A stretch of DNA of 14,662 nucleotides from Chitinophaga pinensis. GTDB lineage: Bacteria; Bacteroidota; Bacteroidia; Chitinophagales; Chitinophagaceae. The stretch spans positions 1 to 14,662 of the forward strand of contig CALQKL020000032.1 in NCBI GenBank assembly GCA_943331145.2. The letters are read 5' to 3'. Position numbers and translations under genes: made by a program. Below the pieces are notes generated by a model that was not told the origin of the DNA, made no database searches, and was given only the letters and a program-made list of their open reading frames with translations. Of this stretch, positions 1-6,534 are shown in pieces; position 1 is the first letter of the stretch; the number at the start of each line of letters is the position of its first letter.

Positions 1-19
1 ATTGATGTAATATTGTGGT

Positions 20-46
20 CCGTTTGAAGATTTATTATTCAAATGG
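20..46 (+). other. stem-loop just upstream of the tRNA gene
   Basis: A 9-bp stem (positions 20-28 with 38-46, one G-T pair) closes a 9-base AT-rich loop. It ends 14 bases before the tRNA. There is no T run after it on either strand, so it is a poor intrinsic terminator. It could be the end of an upstream transcript or a processing structure. The stem is seen directly and its role is unknown. Confidence 0.3.
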
Positions 47-60
47 ATGCGTAAAAAGTT

Positions 61-147
61 GCCCATGTGGCGGAATTGGTAGACGCAGCAGACTCAAAAT
101 CTGCCATTCGCAAGGGTGTGAAGGTTCGATTCCTTTCGTGGGCACCA
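61..147 (+). tRNA. tRNA-Leu, anticodon CAA, CCA encoded
   Basis: The cloverleaf can be folded by eye. The acceptor stem is 61-67 with 137-143 (7 bp, one G-T). The anticodon stem is 88-92 with 100-104, around the loop CTCAAAA, which puts anticodon CAA at 95-97. There is a long class II variable arm, stem 105-109 with 114-118 and loop GCAA. The T stem is 120-124 with 132-136 around TTCGATT. The discriminator base is A144 and CCA is encoded at 145-147. The long variable arm together with CAA identifies a leucine tRNA that reads UUG codons. UUG is also the apparent start codon of two genes in this window, although initiation there would use initiator tRNA. Confidence 0.97.
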
Positions 148-199
148 AAAGTCAGAACGAGATTGAAAGCAAGAGCGATCATGAAGTTCTGACTTTTTT
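147..199 (+). terminator. probable intrinsic terminator of tRNA-Leu
   Basis: Bases 147-158 are perfectly complementary to 186-197, giving a 12-bp stem with a 27-base loop. The 3' arm runs into a T stretch (194-199). It begins at the CCA end of the tRNA, so it fits a rho-independent terminator. The loop is longer than usual. A second, weaker complement to the same 5' arm lies at 222-228, see findings. Confidence 0.6.
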
Positions 200-368
200 C
201 TTCGATCTCTTACTGTTTCTCATTCTGATGTATATATGACTTTCAAATCTTCCGCACTCACGGAAGCAAATAGCACAATGTAATTAATTACTAAATAAAC
301 AAACCGACCTATTGGTTGGCTGTGTTTTTATATCATATTTACTTATCTATGATAAATTCCATTTTCTA

Positions 369-451
369 CTTCGTGTCTTCGCGCCTTCGAGTCTTTGTGT
401 CAAAAAAAATGCTGCAAGCATTTCATCTTCGTGTTTCAATACCCTTTGCGT
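369..451. repeat. degenerate 8-bp tandem units, CTTCGTGT-like
   Basis: Four units lie head to tail at 369-376, 377-384, 385-392 and 393-400 (CTTCGTGT, CTTCGCGC, CTTCGAGT, CTTTGTGT). Two more isolated units lie at 427-434 and 444-451. They fall in the gene-free stretch 148-572. An open reading frame runs through them in frame with the downstream gene, but the repetitive make-up argues that this part is not protein. I recall similar low-complexity strings between genes in other Bacteroidota. That is recollection, not a search result. Confidence 0.6.
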
Positions 452-459
452 CATTTACT

Positions 460-516
460 CCCTTCACCTTTCGGGGGAAGGGTTGGGTATGGGGGCACCA
501 AACACCAAACACCAAA
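460..516. repeat. GC-rich hairpin element followed by three CACCAAA repeats
   Basis: A C-rich arm (460-465) pairs with a G-rich arm (477-482). The inner positions 467-469 and 473-475 can also pair. A G-rich tail follows to 495. Directly after it come three perfect copies of the 7-mer CACCAAA at 496-502, 503-509 and 510-516. The GC content is far above the flanking DNA. The element resembles C/G-rich intergenic repeats that are often mistranslated as GEGLGMG-like peptides in Bacteroidota annotation. Confidence 0.5.
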
Positions 517-520
517 CAAA

Positions 521-551
521 TTTGTTTCCTCAATCAAAATATTTACATTTG
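521..551 (+). promoter_or_regulatory. Bacteroidota-type promoter for the PHP surface protein
   Basis: TTTG at 521-524, a 19-base spacer, then TACATTTG at 544-551. This matches the known Bacteroidota housekeeping sigma consensus of TTTG near -33 and TAnnTTTG near -7. Transcription would begin about 6-8 bases after the -7 box, near 557-559, leaving a leader of roughly 15 bases before ATG 573. It would also make upstream start codons in the same frame untranslatable from this promoter. No mapped start site is available. Confidence 0.6.
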
Positions 552-572
552 ATGCTCAACAAAATCATTTCA

Positions 573-3500
573 ATGATAAAAATCCCGTTTTTTCTACTTT
601 TTCTATGCTTTTTTTCTCCTTGTTTAATGGGGCAAACACCTTTGAAATTATCATTACAAAATAATTATACTTACACAGAATCGTTTTCAGATATTACTAA
701 TTGGACTTTTAGCGCAATCACTCCTGTTGATGGAACATTTACTGGCGGAATTGGCGCTTCTTGCTGGAAGGGTTGTGTTACTCAGTTTACCGGTACAATT
801 CCCGAAGGAAAAAAAATTACAACACCATCTACTAGCTTTACCACTAGTACAACTGGTGGTATTCAGAAGGGCTCTGGGTCTATTACGCTTCTTGCTACAG
901 GGCCTACCGACAACAGCAGTTCTGCAGCATTTGATTTATTTCTTGATTTTACAGGATTAAATGCAGGGACGCTTAGCTTTGATTGGAGTACAATTATAAA
1001 TAGCACAGGCAACAGAAATGCTACCTTGAAAGTTTACTCAACGATTGATGGAAATACTTTTACAGATTTATCTGCAGCGCAAGTTTTAAATGTGAGTAAT
1101 GGTGTAGTTGTATCAGGAAGTATTGTAAACGTAAACTTGCCTAGTGATTTTAATAATACTGCTACAGCTAGATTGAGATTTTACGTATATAATGGAACTG
1201 GTGGTACTACCGGTTCGAGACCTAAAATAAATATCGACAATGTAAACATAACGGCATATGCCAATGCTCAATGTACTTCACCTTTAACCCAGCCTGACTC
1301 AATTTTGTTTTCTGTAATAGGTAGTAATAATGCTTCTGGGTCTTTTAATGCATCTTTAACCGGGGCAGACAAATATTTAATGGTATTGAGTGCAAATAAT
1401 GCACAAACAATAACACCAATTGATAGTACAGTGTATTCAATTGGAGATGATTTAAATGACGCTGTTGTTGTTTCAATTGATGATAGTTTGACATTCAATT
1501 TATCCGCTTTAAATCCGTCAACAATATATTATCTCAGTGTTTTTTCTTACAACGATTTATGCAATGGTGGCCCTAAATATAATTCTACAAATCCATTGAC
1601 GGCTGCTTTTACAACAACCTCTGGCATCTTGCCTTGTGTTACTCCTTCAACTCAGCCATCAAATTTTATTTTTAGTAGCATCAGCCCCAACGGTTTAATT
1701 GGAACTTTTAATACGTCACCTGGAATAAATGAATATTTAATTGTCAGAAGCAATTCTTCCACTTTGAATGCTTTACCTACAAACACGACAACATTTAATT
1801 CAAAAGATTCGCTTGGTGGTGGAATTGTAGTGTATCGTGGTCCAAGTAATTCATTTGTAGAAGATTCACTTCTTGCGTCAACGACCTATTTTTATCATGT
1901 ATTTTCAATCGTTTCTCAAGATTGTAGTTTTGGTCCAGTGTATAATACTGCAAATCCTTTAGTTGGCTCTGCTACTACACTTTCAAATAATTCAGTTTGT
2001 AATGTGCCCAATAATCAACCAACAAATTTGATTTTAAATGGAGACAACAGCAGTGTGTCTGGTACGTTTTCAACCAGTACTTATGCGGATTCATATCTTG
2101 TATTGTACAGTACATCAAGCAGTTTGAGTCAGTTCCCTATTAATGGTGTTTCTTATAATTCAGGTAGTGCAATAGGCAATGCTTTTGTTTTGTCTAATTC
2201 CACAAGTAATTCTTTTGTCAAAAATAATTTGACGGCATCAACAACGTATTATTTTTATGTTTTTGCCGAAAATGCTTTTTGTTCAGGTGGTCCCAAATAC
2301 AATACAATTTCACCTTTATCATTAAGCTTTACAACAGCTTCATCAGGAACCTATAATTTTTATTATGGCAATCTTCATGCTCATTCAAGTTATTCGGATG
2401 GGAACAAAGATAGTACTGCATTTACTCCTGCTAACGATTATGCATATGCGAAAAATTCCCTTGGTATGGATTTTTTAGGTATATCAGAACATAATCATGC
2501 AGGAGCAGGTATGAGCATAAACAACTGGCCATTAGGTGTTGCTCAAGCAAATGCTGCTACAACATCTACATTTGTTGGGTTGTATGGTCAGGAGTGGGGG
2601 GTGATTAGTAATGGTGGACATATTTTAATTTATGGAATCGATTCATTAATAGGATGGGAAACAAATAACTATCAAATTTATGTGGCTAAAAGTGATTATA
2701 CTGGTCCCAATGGATTGTTTAGAAAATTGAATGCCAATGGTAATGCTTTTGCCACTTATGCGCACCCCGATGGTACTGATTATAACAATATTTCTAATTT
2801 AAGTTTCAATAATGCTGTAGATAGCTCTGCTGTTGGTTGTGCAGTGGAAAGTGGTCCGGCATTTTCAACAAGTACTACTTATAACGACTATCCCACTTCA
2901 ATGTCGTTTCTTGGTTATTATACAAAATTACTTGCAAAAGGATATCATCTTGGGCCATTAATGGATCATGATACACACTATACAAATTTTGGCAGAGCAA
3001 ACGAAGATCGGTTGGTGGTTTTAGCGCCGTCGCTTACGAAATCCAATTTAATTGCAGCGATGAAAGCGAGACGGTTTTATGCTACACAAGATTTAGATAC
3101 TAAAATAAATTTCACCGTCAACAATCAAGTGATGGGTTCTGTATTTTCTGGTAATGCAGTCCCTGTTATAAATATTGTTGGCACTGATCCAACTGCTCCA
3201 GTAGGAGCTATTAAGAATATTAAGTTGATGTATGGAATTCCAGGTAGCGGTGTTTTGCCTACTCAACTCAGTAGCAGTACAACCGGAACGTTAGCGTATT
3301 CGCATACTTCATTGGCCATTGGAACCTCTGTTTACTATTATGTAGATATGACCATAAATGGGAAACGTTCAATATCTGCGCCTATTTGGTACACAAAAAC
3401 CAATGTGGTTACACCATCTGTTTCAATCAGCACGCCATTGTCAATTACCGAATCAAACTTAAATGGAAATGTAGTTGATGTTACTTTATCTAACGAAACT

Positions 3501-4799
3501 TTTGTAAATTTTTCAACGAATCCTACTATTGTAAATCTTTCATCTTTTACATTAAACAATGCACCTATTGGCACTTCCATCGGTTCGGTACAATTGACAT
3601 CGGCCAATACTGCAAAAATCACTTTACAGTTTAATCAAACCGATTTTGATCAGAGTATTTCTAATTTCAGTATTTCAATTTCTGGGTCGATACTAACTTC
3701 TGCAGTTGCTAGAACAAGTAATGTATTGGCGATAACTTCACTTGTTGAAGTGTTAAATATTAGCAGCATCACCAGTTTTGGAAAACAGCGTTTGGCCACT
3801 TCTGCTTCTGAGAAAGTTTATTATGTTTCTGGTTCTTCTTTAACTGGAAGCGTCATCATTAATGCGCCTACAGGTTTTTTGATTTCTACTACTTCAAATG
3901 CAGGGTATACAAATTCAATTTCACTTGTTCCCAATGCGGGTGTTTTGAATTCAACGGCTGTTTATGTTGTGTTCGCTCCACCTGGATTGAATGTGTATAA
4001 TGCTAACGTTTCTAATGCTTCTCAAAATGCAGTTACAAAATATTTGCCTGTTTCTGGCTATGCATACATTACGGATACGGCTTGTAATACTTATTTATGG
4101 AATGGCGTAACATATACAACTTCTGGTGAAAAAGCATTTACAACAACAGGTTCAGGAGGTTTGGATTCAACGGCTACTTTGTTGCTGACCATAAACAATT
4201 GCAGCACATCATTGCATCTGAAATTATTTTTAGAAGGTTATTATAATGTAAGCCAATCTATGAGCAATCCTTTGTACAGTTTAGGTTTAACAAATCAAAT
4301 CGATGAAACTGATAGTATTGTTGTGAATTTGTGGAACCCTACTAATTTGAATAATATACAACCCGATTTTTCAATAAAAGGAATTTTGCAATCGAATGGT
4401 AATCTATATTTTAATTTACCTGCCGAATTATTTGGTCAGTTATTTTATGTGGCAATCAAGCATCGGAATAGTATAGAAACCTGGAGTGCTTCGCCAATAC
4501 TCATTCAGAATTCAGTTTTTTATGATTTTTCAAATAATATTACTGCTGCATTTAATGATGGCATTAACCCACCACTAAAATATTCAATTGATAATGTTCA
4601 TTTGATTTATTCGGGCGACATTAATCAAGATGGCGCAATTGATATTTTTGACATGCAAGTTGCAGAAAATGCAGCTACCAGTATTGAATTTGGATACAAT
4701 GCTTCGGATTGTAATGGAGATGGAAGTACCGATATTTTTGATTTGCAAATTATTGAAAACAACTCGACATTATTTATTTTCAATGCTAGGCCATTTTGA
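573..4799 (+). CDS. secreted multidomain PHP (CehA/McbA-like) metallohydrolase with FnIII-like repeats and dockerin-like C-terminus
   Basis: A predicted 1408-residue exported protein. Residues 1-24 form a signal peptide: a short MIK start, a hydrophobic FFLLFLCFF core and a likely cut near LMGQ. A beta-sandwich of about 200 residues follows. Three fibronectin-III-like repeats start at C234, C355 and C476. The PHP phosphoesterase-type domain spans about 595-820. Candidate metal ligands are H602 and H604 (HAH), E639, H640 and H642 (SEHNH), E674 (QEWG), H683, H731 (AHPD), E759, and D798 to H802 (DHDTH). The ending AMKARRFYATQD at about 840 is typical of CehA/McbA relatives, which include carbamate and ester hydrolases. 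Later come Ig-like beta domains (about 945-1165), a short WNGVTYTTSG module (1168-1209) and a C-terminal module (1210-1408). The last contains two calcium-loop motifs, D1349-D1360 and D1379-D1390. The frame stays open upstream to 312, but that DNA is repetitive and lies before the promoter. ATG 552 is the main alternative start. The substrate is unknown. Confidence 0.85.
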   Translation: MIKIPFFLLFLCFFSPCLMGQTPLKLSLQNNYTYTESFSDITNWTFSAITPVDGTFTGGIGASCWKGCVTQFTGTIPEGKKITTPSTSFTTSTTGGIQKGSGSITLLATGPTDNSSSAAFDLFLDFTGLNAGTLSFDWSTIINSTGNRNATLKVYSTIDGNTFTDLSAAQVLNVSNGVVVSGSIVNVNLPSDFNNTATARLRFYVYNGTGGTTGSRPKINIDNVNITAYANAQCTSPLTQPDSILFSVIGSNNASGSFNASLTGADKYLMVLSANNAQTITPIDSTVYSIGDDLNDAVVVSIDDSLTFNLSALNPSTIYYLSVFSYNDLCNGGPKYNSTNPLTAAFTTTSGILPCVTPSTQPSNFIFSSISPNGLIGTFNTSPGINEYLIVRSNSSTLNALPTNTTTFNSKDSLGGGIVVYRGPSNSFVEDSLLASTTYFYHVFSIVSQDCSFGPVYNTANPLVGSATTLSNNSVCNVPNNQPTNLILNGDNSSVSGTFSTSTYADSYLVLYSTSSSLSQFPINGVSYNSGSAIGNAFVLSNSTSNSFVKNNLTASTTYYFYVFAENAFCSGGPKYNTISPLSLSFTTASSGTYNFYYGNLHAHSSYSDGNKDSTAFTPANDYAYAKNSLGMDFLGISEHNHAGAGMSINNWPLGVAQANAATTSTFVGLYGQEWGVISNGGHILIYGIDSLIGWETNNYQIYVAKSDYTGPNGLFRKLNANGNAFATYAHPDGTDYNNISNLSFNNAVDSSAVGCAVESGPAFSTSTTYNDYPTSMSFLGYYTKLLAKGYHLGPLMDHDTHYTNFGRANEDRLVVLAPSLTKSNLIAAMKARRFYATQDLDTKINFTVNNQVMGSVFSGNAVPVINIVGTDPTAPVGAIKNIKLMYGIPGSGVLPTQLSSSTTGTLAYSHTSLAIGTSVYYYVDMTINGKRSISAPIWYTKTNVVTPSVSISTPLSITESNLNGNVVDVTLSNETFVNFSTNPTIVNLSSFTLNNAPIGTSIGSVQLTSANTAKITLQFNQTDFDQSISNFSISISGSILTSAVARTSNVLAITSLVEVLNISSITSFGKQRLATSASEKVYYVSGSSLTGSVIINAPTGFLISTTSNAGYTNSISLVPNAGVLNSTAVYVVFAPPGLNVYNANVSNASQNAVTKYLPVSGYAYITDTACNTYLWNGVTYTTSGEKAFTTTGSGGLDSTATLLLTINNCSTSLHLKLFLEGYYNVSQSMSNPLYSLGLTNQIDETDSIVVNLWNPTNLNNIQPDFSIKGILQSNGNLYFNLPAELFGQLFYVAIKHRNSIETWSASPILIQNSVFYDFSNNITAAFNDGINPPLKYSIDNVHLIYSGDINQDGAIDIFDMQVAENAATSIEFGYNASDCNGDGSTDIFDLQIIENNSTLFIFNARPF
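1272..2360 (+). repeat. three in-frame 363-bp repeats encoding FnIII-like domains
   Basis: The units begin at 1272, 1635 and 1998, each with a Cys codon followed shortly by a QP dipeptide, so the period is exactly 121 codons twice over. Shared landmarks are a [SA]G[ST]F[NS] strand, a [SL]xxTxYY[FL]xVF strand and a GG/GP-KYN or VYN turn followed by NPL or SPL. The third unit ends where the PHP domain begins. Nucleotide identity is modest, so these are old duplications, not recent slippage. Such domains usually act as spacers or binding modules in secreted enzymes. Confidence 0.7.
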
Positions 4800-4880
4800 T
4801 CTTTTTAATTGAAATATAGGTTTAACGTTTTAATATATCATATAACCCAATAGTTCGAAATATTTTTATAATTTGCACCA

Positions 4881-4917
4881 CATTATTTAAAAATGCAGTT
4901 CGTATTTTTAAATAATG
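4881..4917. promoter_or_regulatory. perfect 14-bp inverted repeat in the GH3 gene leader
   Basis: Positions 4881-4894 are the exact reverse complement of 4904-4917, with a 9-base loop (4895-4903) whose end bases can form a further G-T pair. The 3' arm ends 13 bases before ATG 4931. No T run follows, so it is not a standard terminator. A partial -7-like TATAATTTG at 4867-4875 would put a transcript start right at the 5' arm. It may be an operator for a dimeric regulator or a 5'-terminal mRNA hairpin. Both are inference. Confidence 0.5.
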
Positions 4918-4930
4918 AACCATATGCAGC

Positions 4931-6427
4931 ATGAAAATTAAATCATTACTTGCAAAACCATTTGCTAAATTCGTTCATAAGCAAATTAAAAAAGGAATGC
5001 TTACTGCTGTTGAAGATCAGAATTTGATTTTCCAACAATTGATTAAAGCCGCGTCTAATACAGATTTTGGGAAAGATCATAGTTTCGATAAAATTTCTAC
5101 TCATGCGGATTTCATAGCTCAAGTTCCGATTAGAGATTACGAGCAATTTAAGCCATACATCGAAAAAATAAAATCAGGAAAACACAATGTTTTGTGGAAG
5201 GGATTGCCCATTTATTTTGCCAAAACAAGCGGTACAACAAGCGGTGTAAAGTATATTCCAATTACCAAAGAATCTATCCCAAATCACATCAATACAGCTA
5301 GAAACGCGCTTTTGTGTTATATGGCAGAATCAGGAAATTCCAAGTTTGCTGATGGAAAACTAATTTTTTTAAGCGGTTCGCCCGAACTTGAGCGAATTGG
5401 AGATGTGCCAACGGGTCGATTAAGCGGTATTGTAAATCACCACATTCCAAAATACCTTAGATCAAATCAGTTGCCTAGTTTCGAAACCAATTGCATTGAA
5501 GATTGGGAATTGAAATTAGACCAAATTGTAGCCGAAACCATAAATCAAGACATGACATTAATAAGCGGAATACCGCCTTGGATGCAAATGTATTTTGATC
5601 GTTTGGTAGAAAAATCTGGCAAAAAAATAGGAGACCTATTCCCCAATTTTAGTGTGATGGTTCAGGGTGGAGTAAATTATGAGCCTTATAAATCTAAACT
5701 CATAGAAACGATTGGAAGAAATATTGACACTATCGAATTGTTTCCTGCAAGTGAAGGGTTCTTTGCTTTCCAAGATTCCTTAAATATCCAAGGAATGTTA
5801 TTAAACACAAATAGCGGAATCTTTTTTGAATTTATTCCAGTAAGTGAAATTGGCAATGAGAATCCTACGAGATTAATGCTTAAAGATGTGGAACTCGGTG
5901 TAAATTATGCATTGATTATTAGTAGTAATGCTGGTTTGTGGGCATATAGCATTGGCGATACCGTTAAATTTGTATCGCTTGAGCCATATCGAATTATTGT
6001 TAGTGGACGAATCAAACATTTCATTTCTGCATTTGGGGAGCATGTTATCGGTGAAGAAGTAGAATCGGCTATGCTTTCGGCTTGTGCAGCTATGCAAGTA
6101 AAACTTATTGAGTTTACGGTTGCACCATTTGTCAGTAATGATGATTCCAAAAGTTACCATGAATGGTTTATTGAATTTGAAAACGAGCCTACAGATTTAA
6201 ATGCATTTTCTTTGCTAATTGATGATTATTTACGCAAAAAAAATGTGTACTACGACGATTTGATTACAGGAAATATCTTAGATCGATTGAAAATATCTGT
6301 GGTTCAAAAAAACGGATTTGTTGATTTTATGAAAAGCATTGGCAAATTGGGCGGGCAAAATAAAGTACCGAGACTATCCAATGATAGAAAAGTTGCTGAC
6401 GGACTTAAGGAATTTGTATTGAAATAG
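4931..6427 (+). CDS. GH3-family acyl-acid amido synthetase (adenylate-forming)
   Basis: A 498-residue protein of the GH3 family, the group named after plant auxin-responsive proteins. Characterised members adenylate a carboxylic acid with ATP and then join it to an amino acid. Seen here: the nucleotide-binding motif AKTSGTTSGVKYIP (97-110), SGIPPWMQM (212-220), VQGGVNYEP (244-252), PASEGFFAFQD (272-282), AYSIGDTVKF (338-347) and SGRIKHFISAFGEHV (358-372), all in the family order. Length is normal for a bacterial GH3 protein, with no signal peptide or membrane segment, so it is cytosolic. The start ATG 4931 gives a normal N-terminus. It sits alone between the PHP gene and dxr, with 131 and 107 bases of spacer. 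The acyl and amine substrates cannot be told from sequence, so an indole-acetate role should not be assumed. Confidence 0.9.
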   Translation: MKIKSLLAKPFAKFVHKQIKKGMLTAVEDQNLIFQQLIKAASNTDFGKDHSFDKISTHADFIAQVPIRDYEQFKPYIEKIKSGKHNVLWKGLPIYFAKTSGTTSGVKYIPITKESIPNHINTARNALLCYMAESGNSKFADGKLIFLSGSPELERIGDVPTGRLSGIVNHHIPKYLRSNQLPSFETNCIEDWELKLDQIVAETINQDMTLISGIPPWMQMYFDRLVEKSGKKIGDLFPNFSVMVQGGVNYEPYKSKLIETIGRNIDTIELFPASEGFFAFQDSLNIQGMLLNTNSGIFFEFIPVSEIGNENPTRLMLKDVELGVNYALIISSNAGLWAYSIGDTVKFVSLEPYRIIVSGRIKHFISAFGEHVIGEEVESAMLSACAAMQVKLIEFTVAPFVSNDDSKSYHEWFIEFENEPTDLNAFSLLIDDYLRKKNVYYDDLITGNILDRLKISVVQKNGFVDFMKSIGKLGGQNKVPRLSNDRKVADGLKEFVLK

Positions 6428-6445
6428 ATAACAAATATTAACTAC

Positions 6446-6462
6446 CCTTTTTTCAAAGAAGG
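6446..6462 (+). other. small hairpin after the GH3 gene
   Basis: Bases 6446-6452 pair with 6456-6462 (7 bp, one G-T, 3-base loop), 18 bases after the GH3 stop. There is no T run after it, so terminator function is uncertain. It is the only obvious structure between the GH3 gene and dxr. Confidence 0.25.
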
Positions 6463-6534
6463 ATAAATATATAAGCCATCTCCAATAATTCATTTAAATT
6501 GCGTTACTTATTTTACTAAAAACTTATATTTTTC

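Noticed and set aside
15..239. Open reading frame of 74 codons across the tRNA
   Set aside because: It runs through the tRNA-Leu cloverleaf and its terminator, and the translation resembles no protein.
249..266. 6-bp hairpin CTTCCG/CGGAAG
   Set aside because: It is short, has no T run and no link to a gene, so it was not listed as a terminator.
312..572. Upstream extension of the PHP protein frame
   Set aside because: The extension consists of 8-mer, GC-rich and 7-mer repeats, lies before the promoter, and would bury the signal peptide 80-90 residues inside the protein.
4611..4745. Cellulosome dockerin
   Set aside because: The two calcium loops are real, but no cohesin or glycoside hydrolase is present and the surrounding module matches Bacteroidota C-terminal modules better, so cellulosome assembly is not claimed.
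4867..4875. TATAATTTG as a -7 box for the GH3 gene
   Set aside because: It has one base too many between TA and TTTG and there is no TTTG at the proper distance upstream, so it is not listed as a promoter.
6499..6532. Possible promoter TTG / TATATTTT before dxr
   Set aside because: The -7-like box ends two bases before the ATG, the spacer is 23 bases and the final G is missing, so a usable leader is not possible.
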